NCBI GenBank assembly: GCA_022072455.1
Contig: JAJVHY010000004.1
Coordinates: 488,295-552,294, forward strand
Direction of reading: 5' to 3'
DNA from: Verrucomicrobiia bacterium
GTDB taxonomy: Bacteria; Verrucomicrobiota; Verrucomicrobiia; Palsa-1439
Length of the DNA stretch: 64,000 nucleotides
Shown: positions 10,655 to 18,582 of the stretch, in pieces
Layout: the number at the start of each line of letters is the position of its first letter
Position numbering within the stretch: position 1 is the first letter of the stretch
Notes under the pieces: model-generated
The model's input: only the letters and a program-made list of their open reading frames with translations
The model's database searches: none
Told to the model about the DNA's origin: nothing
Translations under genes and position numbers: made by a program

Positions 10655-11029
10655 ATGCAAAACCGGTTCAGCCAGTTCCTGATGGTATTGACGCTGATTG
10701 GCGCGATTGGCGCACACTGGGCGTTGCTGCAATCCGTCGCGTGGGTCGGGATGTTGGCAACGAATGCCCGCGCCTACTCCCTGACCGAAGCCATTACCCG
10801 CACCTTCGACGGTCAACACCCCTGCCAACTCTGCCACGCCATCGCCGCCGGCAAGCAAGCCGAGCAAAACCAGTCGCCGACAAAATTCATAACCAAAATT
10901 GATTTCTGGCTCACCCCTTCGTCCTGTCAACTCTTTCCGCCGACAGCGTGGGATTATTCCCGCCCGGTTATTGCCATCCCGCCGCCGCGGTTGGAATCGC
11001 CGCCCGCTCCGCCGCCACGTTGCGGGTAA
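10655..11029 (+). CDS. Small HPCxxCH protein, DUF2946-like, upstream of copper receptor
   Basis: This 124-residue protein starts with a membrane helix or uncleaved signal at about residues 8-35, then carries a FDGQHPCQLCHAI motif (Cys57, Cys60, His61) and a Pro-rich tail ending in PPPRCG. Small proteins with a C-x2-C motif after one helix (DUF2946 and relatives) are, to my knowledge, often encoded next to TonB-dependent copper receptors, and such a receptor follows here. The Cys-His motif could bind copper. The assignment rests on this motif and context; I cannot confirm the family without a profile search. TTGACA at 10618-10623 lies 31 bases before the ATG and may be its -35 element. Confidence 0.6.
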   Translation: MQNRFSQFLMVLTLIGAIGAHWALLQSVAWVGMLATNARAYSLTEAITRTFDGQHPCQLCHAIAAGKQAEQNQSPTKFITKIDFWLTPSSCQLFPPTAWDYSRPVIAIPPPRLESPPAPPPRCG

Positions 11030-11047
11030 TCTCCAGTCACTATCAAT

Positions 11048-11066
11048 TCGGAGCCGGGCGCTCCGA
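11048..11066 (+). other. Hairpin in the leader of the TonB receptor gene
   Basis: TCGGAGC (11048-11054) pairs perfectly with GCTCCGA (11060-11066) across a 5-base loop. It sits in the 86-base gap between the small HPCxxCH gene and the receptor gene. There is no T-run after it, so it is not a standard terminator; it may tune receptor expression or mRNA stability. Confidence 0.35.
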
Positions 11067-11115
11067 GTCACCGTTGTCTTCAATCCAATTCCGTCTGTTG
11101 TCCGTTGTGTCTCCC

Positions 11116-13137
11116 ATGAAAACTTTCTCAATATATATTTTGCCGTGGTTGTGTCTCTTGCCAATTGGTCACGCAGACGACCCAGTGCCGCTGCCACCGG
11201 TCGTGGTCAGCGGGGCGTGGCCCCAAGTCGAAATCCTGCTCCTGACCAACGAAGTCAGCCGGCCCCAAGATAGTGCCGGCTTTCTGCAACGCACGCCGGG
11301 CGCGGCCACGGTCCGGAATGGCCCCCTGACCGGCATGGCGCAGTTGCGCGGGTTGTTCGGCGACCGAGTCAAAGTGATTGTCGACGGCACCGAGCCAACC
11401 CCGGCTTGTCCGAATCACATGGACCCGCCCTTGCATTACCTCGCGCCAACCACCGTGAAAGCGCTCACGGTTGTGCCGGGGGTGACGCCGGTCCGCTGGG
11501 GCGGCGATAGCATTGGCGGGACAATCATCGCCGAGGCCGCGCCGCCACGCTTCGCGACGGACCGGCGACCGGAGTTATTCGGTGAACTCGGTGGCAACTT
11601 TCGCACCAGCAATGATGGCCGCGGCCTCAACGGCGAACTCGGCCTGGCGCTTCCCCGTTTCAGTCTCGCCTATGCTGGGGCTTATCAGGATGCCGATGAT
11701 TACCGATTTTCGGGTGGAACAGTGGCCGATACTGCGTTTTGCACCTTGCATCAGAACGGCCTACTGGCCGCCATGACTCCGGTCGGCCAGTGGGTGGTTG
11801 ACCTCGGTTTGACACGCACCCGCGATGCCGGCACGCCGGCCTTGCCAATGGATTTGATCGAAGACGACAGCGCCAAAGCCGGCCTGAAATTTCAAGGCGA
11901 ACAGTCCTTCGGCACCTTGGAAGGCCGCCTCTACTATCACACCATTGATCACCTAATGGACAACTACTCGCTACGCCCCCCGGGCATGATGCAGATGTCA
12001 TCCACCGCTGATAGTGACGACTTCGGGGCCAGCCTCGGCATCAGCATTCCGGCCGATGCGCATACCTTTCGCGGCGGCGCCGCCGCGCATCTTAACACCC
12101 TGGAGGCGCAGCAAGAAAACCAAGTGACCAACCTCCAGCAAGACACTTTTCGCCACGCCACCCGCAACCGCGTCGGCGCGTACGCCGAATGGGAAACGGA
12201 TTGGACCGACCGGTGGTGGACAGAACTCGGTCTGCGCACCGACGCGGTCATGGCGGATGCCGACGCGATCCAAAAGTTTTTCCCGCCCTCAGCCGCCGAC
12301 GCGGCGGCGTTCAACAATCGGAACCGCAGCCGAACGGACATCAATGTGGACTTAACAGCCACCGTGCAGTTTCGGCCGGCCGACTATTGCACGTTGGGAT
12401 TAGCCTTCGCGCGCAAGAATCGCGCCCCCAGCACGCTCGAACGCTATCTCTGGACGCCGCTCAGTGCCAGTGCCGGTCAAGCCGACGGTCGCACCTATCT
12501 CGGCAACCTCGATCTCGACTCGGAAACCGCGCACATCATCGCCGGCACCGTTTCCTTCCACGGGGAGCGGTGGCTGATCAAAGCCACGCCGTTCTACAAC
12601 TTCGTCACCGACTACATCCAAGGCACCCCCAGCGCGCGCCTCGACACCGCCGGCCAGCCCGTCCTGCAATACCAAAATATCCGCCGGGCCGACCTCTACG
12701 GCGCGGACGGCGAAGCACGCTACCAATTCACCGATTGGCTCGCCGTGGCCGGGACAGTGAGTTACGTCCGCGGCATCAACCGCACCACCGACGACAATCT
12801 CTACCGGCTGGCGCCACTCAATGGCACGGTGCGCCTCGAACACCAATGGAAAACCTGGCAGACCCACGCCGAGACGGTCCTCGCCGCCCGGCAAAGTGAG
12901 GTTGCCGCCTACAATGGCGAGCCCAAAGCTTCCGGCTACGCGCTCATCAATCTGCGCACCAGCTACCAAGCTTTCGGCCATGTAACCGTGCAAGCGGCTG
13001 TCGAAAACCTCCTCGACAAACGCTACGCCGACGCCCTTGGCGGGATCAACCGCGTAACTGGCAGCGATGTGCCGGTCGGCGCACGACTACTCAATCCCGG
13101 GAGAACTTTCGTTCTGGCGCTCCGGTATAACTTCTGA
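11116..13137 (+). CDS. TonB-dependent receptor, OprC/NosA-like copper receptor
   Basis: This 673-residue outer-membrane receptor has a signal peptide (to about residue 20, ending GHA), an N-terminal plug (about 45-150) and a beta-barrel ending in the aromatic terminus LALRYNF. It carries the copper-site signature known from Pseudomonas OprC. A CPNHM motif (Cys98, Met102, spacing C-x3-M) lies in the plug, and an HLM motif (His279, Met281) lies in an extracellular-loop context, DHLMDNYSLR. The start at 11116 was chosen because it begins the signal peptide; the frame is open further upstream. Neighbours are two small Cys-rich proteins, consistent with copper uptake. No strong Shine-Dalgarno is seen. 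Confidence 0.85.
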   Translation: MKTFSIYILPWLCLLPIGHADDPVPLPPVVVSGAWPQVEILLLTNEVSRPQDSAGFLQRTPGAATVRNGPLTGMAQLRGLFGDRVKVIVDGTEPTPACPNHMDPPLHYLAPTTVKALTVVPGVTPVRWGGDSIGGTIIAEAAPPRFATDRRPELFGELGGNFRTSNDGRGLNGELGLALPRFSLAYAGAYQDADDYRFSGGTVADTAFCTLHQNGLLAAMTPVGQWVVDLGLTRTRDAGTPALPMDLIEDDSAKAGLKFQGEQSFGTLEGRLYYHTIDHLMDNYSLRPPGMMQMSSTADSDDFGASLGISIPADAHTFRGGAAAHLNTLEAQQENQVTNLQQDTFRHATRNRVGAYAEWETDWTDRWWTELGLRTDAVMADADAIQKFFPPSAADAAAFNNRNRSRTDINVDLTATVQFRPADYCTLGLAFARKNRAPSTLERYLWTPLSASAGQADGRTYLGNLDLDSETAHIIAGTVSFHGERWLIKATPFYNFVTDYIQGTPSARLDTAGQPVLQYQNIRRADLYGADGEARYQFTDWLAVAGTVSYVRGINRTTDDNLYRLAPLNGTVRLEHQWKTWQTHAETVLAARQSEVAAYNGEPKASGYALINLRTSYQAFGHVTVQAAVENLLDKRYADALGGINRVTGSDVPVGARLLNPGRTFVLALRYNF

Positions 13138-13149
13138 AAAATTACTCCC

Positions 13150-13470
13150 ATGACCATCTGGAAACAGTCACTCATCCTCCTCGCCGGCGTCGGTCTGATC
13201 GCGTGCAGCCAATCCACACCGCCACCCCCGGCCATTGTCCTCACCGATGAACTGCGCATACAACTCGCGGCCGCCGATGCGGTGGATGGAAAAACCGATC
13301 ACGTCGTCGCCAAGTGCGTTCTCTGCAACCTGAAAATGGACGGCAAACCACAGTTCGCGGTGCCGGCGGGAGATTACACGGTTCGCCTTTGTTCGACCGG
13401 GTGCCGTGCCTCTTTCCTCGCCGACCCGGCCAAGGCCATGAAAATCAGCGCGCCGTCAATGCCGCATTGA
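13150..13470 (+). CDS. YHS-like Cys-rich lipoprotein of the copper cassette
   Basis: This 106-residue protein has a lipoprotein signal (GLIAC, lipidated Cys19) and a compact C-terminal domain with CVLC (Cys56, Cys59), a following Met63, and LCSTGC (Cys81, Cys85) before a [10 protein letters not shown] end. This resembles the YHS metal-binding fold (C-x2-C...FCS..C...F..P). It follows the copper receptor by 12 bases, so a periplasmic copper-relay or sensor role is likely by inference. Its 3' end overlaps the convergent superoxide dismutase gene by 26 bases. Confidence 0.7.
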   Translation: MTIWKQSLILLAGVGLIACSQSTPPPPAIVLTDELRIQLAAADAVDGKTDHVVAKCVLCNLKMDGKPQFAVPAGDYTVRLCSTGCRASFLADPAKAMKISAPSMPH

Positions 13471-14161
13471 CCGCGTCCCAATTCACCACGTTCCACCACG
13501 CGGCGAGATAGTCGGCCCGGCGGTTTTGGTATTTGAGATAGTATGCGTGTTCCCACACGTCCACGCCGAGCAACGGTGTGTGCCCGTCGAACAACGGACT
13601 GTCCTGATTGGCGGTTGAAATCACTTCCAGCTCCCCGGCCTTCGTCCGCACCAACCACGCCCACCCGCTACCGAACCGTTTCATTCCGGCCTCGGCGAAG
13701 AGTTTCTTGAACTCGGCAATGCTGCCGAATTTCTTTGTGAGCGCTTCGGCGACCGGCCCCTTCGGTTCTCCGCCGCCGGTCGGACTCATCCACGTCCAAA
13801 ACAACGAATGATTATGATGCCCACCGCCGTTGTTGCGAACCGTGGTGCGAATACCCTCCGGCACGCTGGCGAGATTCTTCAATAAATCCTCCAGCGACTT
13901 CCCCTGCAACGCCGGCTGGTCTTTCAACGCTTTGTTCAGATTGTCGAGGTACGCCTGATGATGTTTGGTGTGATGAATCTCCATCGTCCGCGCGTCAATG
14001 TGCGGCTCCAGCGCGTCGGTTGAGTAAGGCAATTTCGGCAAGGTGAAGCCGGTCCACACCGGCGTTTCGGCTTGGGCGCGGAACAGCGGCGCAGCGGCCA
14101 CGGCCACGGCGCCGAGACCGAGTTGCTTGAGCATGTCACGACGGGAGATGGGCTGATTCAT
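13445..14161 (-). CDS. sod: Tat-exported Fe/Mn superoxide dismutase
   Basis: This 238-residue protein disproportionates superoxide. A twin-arginine signal ([10 protein letters not shown], residues 6-15, then a hydrophobic Ala-rich core) shows export of the folded, metal-loaded enzyme. The SOD fold follows: the N-terminal His ligand lies in [11 protein letters not shown] (His63), the second in [11 protein letters not shown], and the Asp and His ligands in the DVWEHAYY signature near the C-terminus. The insertion [13 protein letters not shown] suits the Fe/Mn family. The gene converges with the copper-cassette lipoprotein and diverges from polX over 41 bases. Metal choice (Fe, Mn or cambialistic) cannot be fixed by eye. 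Confidence 0.93.
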   Translation of the reverse strand: MNQPISRRDMLKQLGLGAVAVAAAPLFRAQAETPVWTGFTLPKLPYSTDALEPHIDARTMEIHHTKHHQAYLDNLNKALKDQPALQGKSLEDLLKNLASVPEGIRTTVRNNGGGHHNHSLFWTWMSPTGGGEPKGPVAEALTKKFGSIAEFKKLFAEAGMKRFGSGWAWLVRTKAGELEVISTANQDSPLFDGHTPLLGVDVWEHAYYLKYQNRRADYLAAWWNVVNWDAVNAALTAR

Positions 14162-14167
14162 GGTCGA

Positions 14168-14176
14168 AGTATAACA
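14168..14176 (-). promoter_or_regulatory. Extended -10 element of sod
   Basis: On the minus strand TGTTATACT (extended -10, TGn-TATACT) ends six bases before the sod ATG at 14161. The predicted transcription start falls on or next to the start codon, and no Shine-Dalgarno is visible. No convincing -35 is seen, as expected for an extended -10 promoter. Confidence 0.4.
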
Positions 14177-14192
14177 CGGGGCCGTGGTAAAC

Positions 14193-14198
14193 TATAGT
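14193..14198 (+). promoter_or_regulatory. Candidate -10 element of polX
   Basis: TATAGT lies four bases before the polX ATG at 14203. It sits inside the palindrome ACTATAGT (14191-14198). If used, transcription would begin at about the start codon. No good -35 is visible. Confidence 0.25.
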
Positions 14199-14202
14199 CA
14201 CC

Positions 14203-15954
14203 ATGACCAAACAGGACATCGCCGGCATCTTCGAAGAGATTGGCGTGTTGCTCGACCTGCAGGGCGCGAACCCGTTTCGCGTCCGCGCTTACGTCAACGC
14301 CGCCCGCACCATTGAGACACTCCAAGAAGACCTCGACACCCTCGTCAAAGAACAGCGGCTGACGCAGATCAAAGGCATCGGCACCGACCTCGCCGCGAAA
14401 ATCACCGAGTTGGTCACCACCGGTAAGCTCGCGTACTACGAGCAACTGAAAGGTTCGTTCCCGCCGGGGTTGCTCGAATTGCTCCGCATTCCCGGCTTCG
14501 GGCCGAAGAAGACCAAAGCCGTTTACGAAAAACTCGGCGTCGATTCCATCGACAAGCTTGAAGCCGCCTGCCAGGCTGGCAAAGTCGCCGAACTGGCCGG
14601 CTTCGGTGAAAAGTCGCAGCAGAAAATCCTCGAAGGCATCCAACTGGCCCGGCAATTCTCCTCGCGCCACCACTACCACAAAGCCCGCGCCGTGGCCGAC
14701 CCGATTCTCGAAGCCCTCCGCTCCCACGACGGCGTGATCCGATGCAGCCTCGCCGGCAGCCTGCGCCGGCATCGTGAGACCATTGGCGATGTGGATTTTC
14801 TCGTGAGCGCCAAACCGAAGGACGCGCCCGGCATCATTGAAGACTTCACCAGCCTGCCCGGCATCCTGAACGTCTCCGCCAAAGGCGAAACGAAGGCCAG
14901 TGTCGTTTTGACCGGCGGCGTCCAAGCCGACCTGCGCGTGGTGACCGACGATCAATTTGCATTTGCGTTGAACTACTTTACCGGCAGCAAGGAACACAAC
15001 ATCGCAATGCGCGCCCGCGCGCTACGGCTGAAAAATCTGTCACTCAACGAATACGGTTTCTCGCCGGCGGCCGAGAAAGAGAAGAGCGCGAAGGAACTCG
15101 GTAGCGCCATCAACTGCAAAACCGAAGAAGACATCTACCGGGCACTCGAACTCGATTACGTCCCACCCGAACTCCGCGAAGACATGGGCGAAATCGCTGC
15201 CGCCGAAGCCGGCCGCCTGCCGAAACTCGTCGAACTCGAGAACCTCCGCGGCACGTTCCACAACCACAGCACGTGGAGTGACGGCACCGAGACCATCGAA
15301 ACGATGGCGCGCGCGGCGCAGGAGTTGGGCTTGGACTATTTTGGCATCGCCGACCACAGCAAGAGCGAGTTTCAGGCGCACGGCCTCGACGAAAAGCGCG
15401 TCCGGCAACAAGCCGAGGAAGTTAAAAAGCTCAACGAGAAGTTTGCCAAAGAAGGTTTCCGAATTTTCTTCGGCATCGAGTGCGACATCCTCGCTGATGG
15501 TCGGCTGGATTTTGACGACCAGACATTGGAGTTGTTTGATTACGTCGTTGCCTCAGTGCATCAAGGTTTTACGAGTGATGCCGACAAGATGACCAAGCGT
15601 ATCTGCAAAGCCCTCGCCCACCCGGCAGTCACAATGCTCGGCCACCCGACGGGCCGGTTGCTCCTGGAGCGGGAAGCCTACGCCGTCAACATGCCGGAAG
15701 TCATCGAGTGCGCCGCGAAACACCAGAAAATCATCGAAATCAACGCCCACCCATACCGGCTCGACATGGATTGGCGGTGGTGGAAACACGCGAAGGAACT
15801 GGGCGTGAAGTGTTCGATCAATCCCGACGCCCACAGCATACCGGATCTGCAGTACCTCGCCGTCGGCATCGGCATCGCGCGCAAGGGCTGGCTGGAGAAA
15901 AGCGATGTGATCAATTGTCTGCCGACGAAAGAAGTCGAAAAGCTGTTCCGGTGA
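14203..15954 (+). CDS. polX: PolX-type DNA polymerase/3'-5' exonuclease with PHP domain
   Basis: This 583-residue family-X polymerase is a short-patch repair enzyme. The N-terminal helix-hairpin-helix region (about 1-140) includes IKGIGTDLAAKI and IPGFGPKKTKAVYEKLG. The nucleotidyltransferase core has GSLRRHRETIGDVDFLV with the metal-binding Asp pair. The C-terminal PHP domain starts near residue 347 with FHNHSTWSDG and continues with IADHSKS, GIECDIL, GHPTGR and INPDAH, all metal-binding His/Asp/Glu positions. Length and domain order match bacterial PolX such as that of Bacillus. It is divergent from sod with only 41 bases between. Confidence 0.95.
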   Translation: MTKQDIAGIFEEIGVLLDLQGANPFRVRAYVNAARTIETLQEDLDTLVKEQRLTQIKGIGTDLAAKITELVTTGKLAYYEQLKGSFPPGLLELLRIPGFGPKKTKAVYEKLGVDSIDKLEAACQAGKVAELAGFGEKSQQKILEGIQLARQFSSRHHYHKARAVADPILEALRSHDGVIRCSLAGSLRRHRETIGDVDFLVSAKPKDAPGIIEDFTSLPGILNVSAKGETKASVVLTGGVQADLRVVTDDQFAFALNYFTGSKEHNIAMRARALRLKNLSLNEYGFSPAAEKEKSAKELGSAINCKTEEDIYRALELDYVPPELREDMGEIAAAEAGRLPKLVELENLRGTFHNHSTWSDGTETIETMARAAQELGLDYFGIADHSKSEFQAHGLDEKRVRQQAEEVKKLNEKFAKEGFRIFFGIECDILADGRLDFDDQTLELFDYVVASVHQGFTSDADKMTKRICKALAHPAVTMLGHPTGRLLLEREAYAVNMPEVIECAAKHQKIIEINAHPYRLDMDWRWWKHAKELGVKCSINPDAHSIPDLQYLAVGIGIARKGWLEKSDVINCLPTKEVEKLFR

Positions 15955-15955
15955 T

Positions 15956-15973
15956 GCCGAAAATTTTTTCGGC
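15956..15973 (+). terminator. A/T-cored hairpin after polX
   Basis: GCCGAAAA (15956-15963) pairs with TTTTCGGC (15966-15973), immediately after the polX stop. There is no T-run beyond the stem, but the descending arm is itself T-rich. It is a plausible weak terminator in the 189-base gap that otherwise holds the promoter and leader of the next gene. Confidence 0.4.
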
Positions 15974-16023
15974 CCTCTGACCAAGATAAATTCTGCCTTA
16001 CCGGGAAGGTGGCCGGAAAGTTT

Positions 16024-16051
16024 TTGACGGGACTGCTTGCCGGCGTATAGT
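16024..16051 (+). promoter_or_regulatory. Sigma-70-like promoter for the 471-residue membrane protein
   Basis: TTGACG (16024-16029) and TATAGT (16046-16051) are separated by 16 bases, one of the best promoter matches in the window. The predicted start is about 16058, giving an 86-base leader that ends in AAGGAG (16129-16134) nine bases before the ATG. The leader also contains an AAGGAGG at 16089-16095 with no start codon at a useful distance. Confidence 0.55.
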
Positions 16052-16143
16052 GCGCCTCGCAGTCGTCACCCCACCGCGACTACACGAACAAGGAGGCCGG
16101 ACAGTTTCCGGTAATTACGTCACCACGCAAGGAGTGTCTTCGT

Positions 16144-17559
16144 ATGGAAGTTTGGCAACGCATCTTGGAACTCAGTCGGACGGGACTGGAACGGCAACCA
16201 ACTCTGTCTCTCATTCTCATGGCCTCCGTGGTCGCGGTATTTTTGGCGGCGCTCCGCGAGCGCAACCCCCAGCCCCCCGTCTCGCTGGCCGGCACGATTT
16301 ACCGGCATGTCTGCCGGTTGTTGTGGGCGGGGCTGTTGGTGGGTTTGGTCGGGGCGGCGGCGGTAGGCTGGCAAAGTTATCTGGGGCGAACGCTCGCCGA
16401 TTACCGGCATTCGCACGGGCGGTTGACCGAAGTGAACCTCGACGCGGTCCGGACAATTTGGGGCGATGAACAGGTGCAGGGTGAATTGCAGGTCCAGTTG
16501 TGGTGGGAGGAGGAGCAGATCGAACGCATCGAGTCTGAAGATCTGAGCAAACCAACGGTGACCCGCAAGAAAACCATCCGCAACCAGGTTCCCGCCAACC
16601 CGTTTTTGTCCACCCGTCATGAGGTGACGCTCCGGCAAAACGCGCGCAAGAAAGGCTCGGGTATCTACGCCGGGTACGAAACCGAAAATCAGTTTCAGTG
16701 GCTGCTCCACAATCCCGCCGACCGCCCCGTGCAGGGGACGCTCCGGTTTCCGTTGCCGTCGCGCTCGGCCATGTTCAATGATTTGGCCGTCACGATCAAC
16801 GACACCAACGTCCTGCACCGGCTGCGGGTCGAAAACGGCGCGCTGGTGCTCGAATTGCCGTTCGCGCCCAACGAGACGGTGGATGCCCGAATCAAATTCA
16901 AGAGTCGCGGATTGACGCACTGGTACTTTCAAGTGCGTGAGGCGCGCGAGGTGCGGGACTTCGAGTTGCGGGTCAACTTGCCGGATTTGCTTCCGGCCAA
17001 GTTGAACTACCCCGAAGGCTGCATGACGCCGACAGAAATACAGCCGACCGGCGCTGGCAGTGTCCTCGTCTACCGGCTCGACCGCGCCATCTGCAACAAG
17101 GGCATGGGGATCGCCATGCCGGCATTGACTCAGCCGGGCGAAACCACCAGCGCGGTTTTGGCGCAGGCCGGGCGCGGGTGGGTGCTGGTCTTTGCGGCGT
17201 TGGTGCTGGGATTGACACTAGCCGGTCAGCCGCACGCGGCGTTGATCAGTGTCTTGCTGGGCAGTGGCGCGGCGTTGGCGTACGGACTGACCGGCGATGT
17301 GAGTGATTCACCGCTCGGTTTTTGGGGCAGTGCCGGGGTCGTGTTGTTGCCGACGTTGCTGTTGCTGGGATGGTTGGCCAGCAAACTGACGACCCGGTGG
17401 ATCATGGTGCAATGCGTGGTGTTTGGCGCCGTGTATCCGTGCCTAGCCGGTTTGGATGACGCCCGGCAGTCGCTGTACCTGAACGGCTGCGCCGGCATAT
17501 TGCTCGTGGCGGTGGTGGTGGCGTTGCGCCAAGAGTTAACCAGCCGCGCACGGGCTTAG
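16144..17559 (+). CDS. Membrane protein of unknown function, CreD-like topology
   Basis: This 471-residue protein is not recognised with certainty. Two transmembrane helices (about residues 18-35 and 55-78) flank a short loop. A large extracytoplasmic domain (about 80-335) includes an Arg/Lys-rich stretch near 140 and Ig-like beta strands with FPLPSRSAMFNDLAVTIN. At least five helices run from about 340 to the end. One or two helices, a big periplasmic beta domain and a C-terminal helix bundle recall the CreD inner-membrane family, and I offer that only as a possibility. It has a strong promoter and Shine-Dalgarno of its own. Its last 24 bases overlap the convergent inositol-phosphate synthase gene. 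Confidence 0.75.
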   Translation: MEVWQRILELSRTGLERQPTLSLILMASVVAVFLAALRERNPQPPVSLAGTIYRHVCRLLWAGLLVGLVGAAAVGWQSYLGRTLADYRHSHGRLTEVNLDAVRTIWGDEQVQGELQVQLWWEEEQIERIESEDLSKPTVTRKKTIRNQVPANPFLSTRHEVTLRQNARKKGSGIYAGYETENQFQWLLHNPADRPVQGTLRFPLPSRSAMFNDLAVTINDTNVLHRLRVENGALVLELPFAPNETVDARIKFKSRGLTHWYFQVREAREVRDFELRVNLPDLLPAKLNYPEGCMTPTEIQPTGAGSVLVYRLDRAICNKGMGIAMPALTQPGETTSAVLAQAGRGWVLVFAALVLGLTLAGQPHAALISVLLGSGAALAYGLTGDVSDSPLGFWGSAGVVLLPTLLLLGWLASKLTTRWIMVQCVVFGAVYPCLAGLDDARQSLYLNGCAGILLVAVVVALRQELTSRARA

Positions 17560-18528
17560 AAATTCGAGCAGCAAGTGTTCTTGCCGGTGGAAGTCGTGCG
17601 TCGGGCAGTTGTACGGGGCTTTGAAGTAAAGACTCAGCCACGTCTGCGGCCCGCGCAGGCCTTGCCGGTGGGCGTAGTCCATGAACCGCACCAAGTCCAA
17701 ACACATCGGGGCGGCGAGGATGCTGTCCCGGTAGAGGGCGTTGACTTTGATCTGCATCGGCAGGCCGAGAAATCCCTCGAAATCAATGTTGTCCCAGCTC
17801 TCTTTGTTGTCGCCGCGCGGCGGGTAGTAGTTGATCTCGACGTGGTGATGTGGATTGTAGCCGAGCATTTCACCCAGGAGCTTGGATTTGTCGCGGATTT
17901 TTTGCCGGCCTTTGACCGGGTGGCCGACGATTTTGCCGTCTTCATTGCCGAGGAGATTAGTCGAGAACCAGCCGGTAATCTCGAGTTGCCGGCCGCGCAG
18001 GGCGGGGGCGAGGACGGACTTGAACCAAGTCTGGCCTGTCTTCCCGTCGCGACCGCAGTACGGAATGGTGTCGGCTTCGGCGCAGTCGTTGGGCGTGAAA
18101 TTGATGAAGGGGCAACCATGCCGGGCCGCGAGTCGCGCGTAGGCTTTCGATTCTTTGTTCGCGCCGGTCGGGAGGAGATTGAGGATGACAACGGAATCGA
18201 GTTTGTGTTGCCGGCGGAAAGTGGCGATTTTATCAACGCCGGCTGGCCAGGGGATGAGGCGCGACAATTCCCGGCGGATCGGTTGCAGCCGGTGGCATTC
18301 AACGACCTGATTGCGGCAGGCCGCCTCAAAAAGATTTTCCCGAACCACGTCCCAACCGCCAAAGACCAATTGGTCGAAGCCGGCCAAGGCATGCGACTTT
18401 TTGAACTGTTCGGAGAGCAACGCCTGTGGCCGAGCCTGGCCACGCCGCATGAGCGCGGCGCCGGTCACCATGGTGGAAGCCACGGCGCCGTCCAAGCCGG
18501 CAATTAAGACACCAAGTCGTTTCATCAT
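17536..18528 (-). CDS. ino1: Inositol-3-phosphate synthase
   Basis: This 330-residue enzyme turns glucose 6-phosphate into 1L-myo-inositol 3-phosphate using NAD. It has the N-terminal NAD-binding turn GVLIAGLDGAVASTMVTGA. Family blocks NFTPNDCAEA, CGRDGKTGQTWFKSVLAP, NLLGNEDGK and YYPPRGDNKESWDNIDF are present, with the active-site Lys residues of the DGKTG and GDNK motifs. It belongs to the shorter prokaryotic/archaeal type. The ATG at 18528 (ATGATG, with AAGGTG upstream) is preferred over an in-frame GTG at 18546. Inositol phosphate could feed lipid synthesis or compatible-solute pathways; no such genes are adjacent. Confidence 0.9.
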   Translation of the reverse strand: MMKRLGVLIAGLDGAVASTMVTGAALMRRGQARPQALLSEQFKKSHALAGFDQLVFGGWDVVRENLFEAACRNQVVECHRLQPIRRELSRLIPWPAGVDKIATFRRQHKLDSVVILNLLPTGANKESKAYARLAARHGCPFINFTPNDCAEADTIPYCGRDGKTGQTWFKSVLAPALRGRQLEITGWFSTNLLGNEDGKIVGHPVKGRQKIRDKSKLLGEMLGYNPHHHVEINYYPPRGDNKESWDNIDFEGFLGLPMQIKVNALYRDSILAAPMCLDLVRFMDYAHRQGLRGPQTWLSLYFKAPYNCPTHDFHRQEHLLLEFLSPCAAG

Positions 18529-18582
18529 TCGCACCTTACCAGACACCGGTGGGGCCAGAAAGTTCCGGTTTTGTTGCCCCCG

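Noticed and set aside
9605-11197. 530-codon open frame on the minus strand
   Set aside because: It is antisense to ppa, the BON gene and the start of the copper cassette. The translated product has no recognisable motif, and the + strand genes have clear families.
14162-14202. Sigma-70 -35 elements for sod and polX
   Set aside because: No hexamer close to TTGACA lies at 15-19 bases from either -10, so only the -10 elements were annotated.
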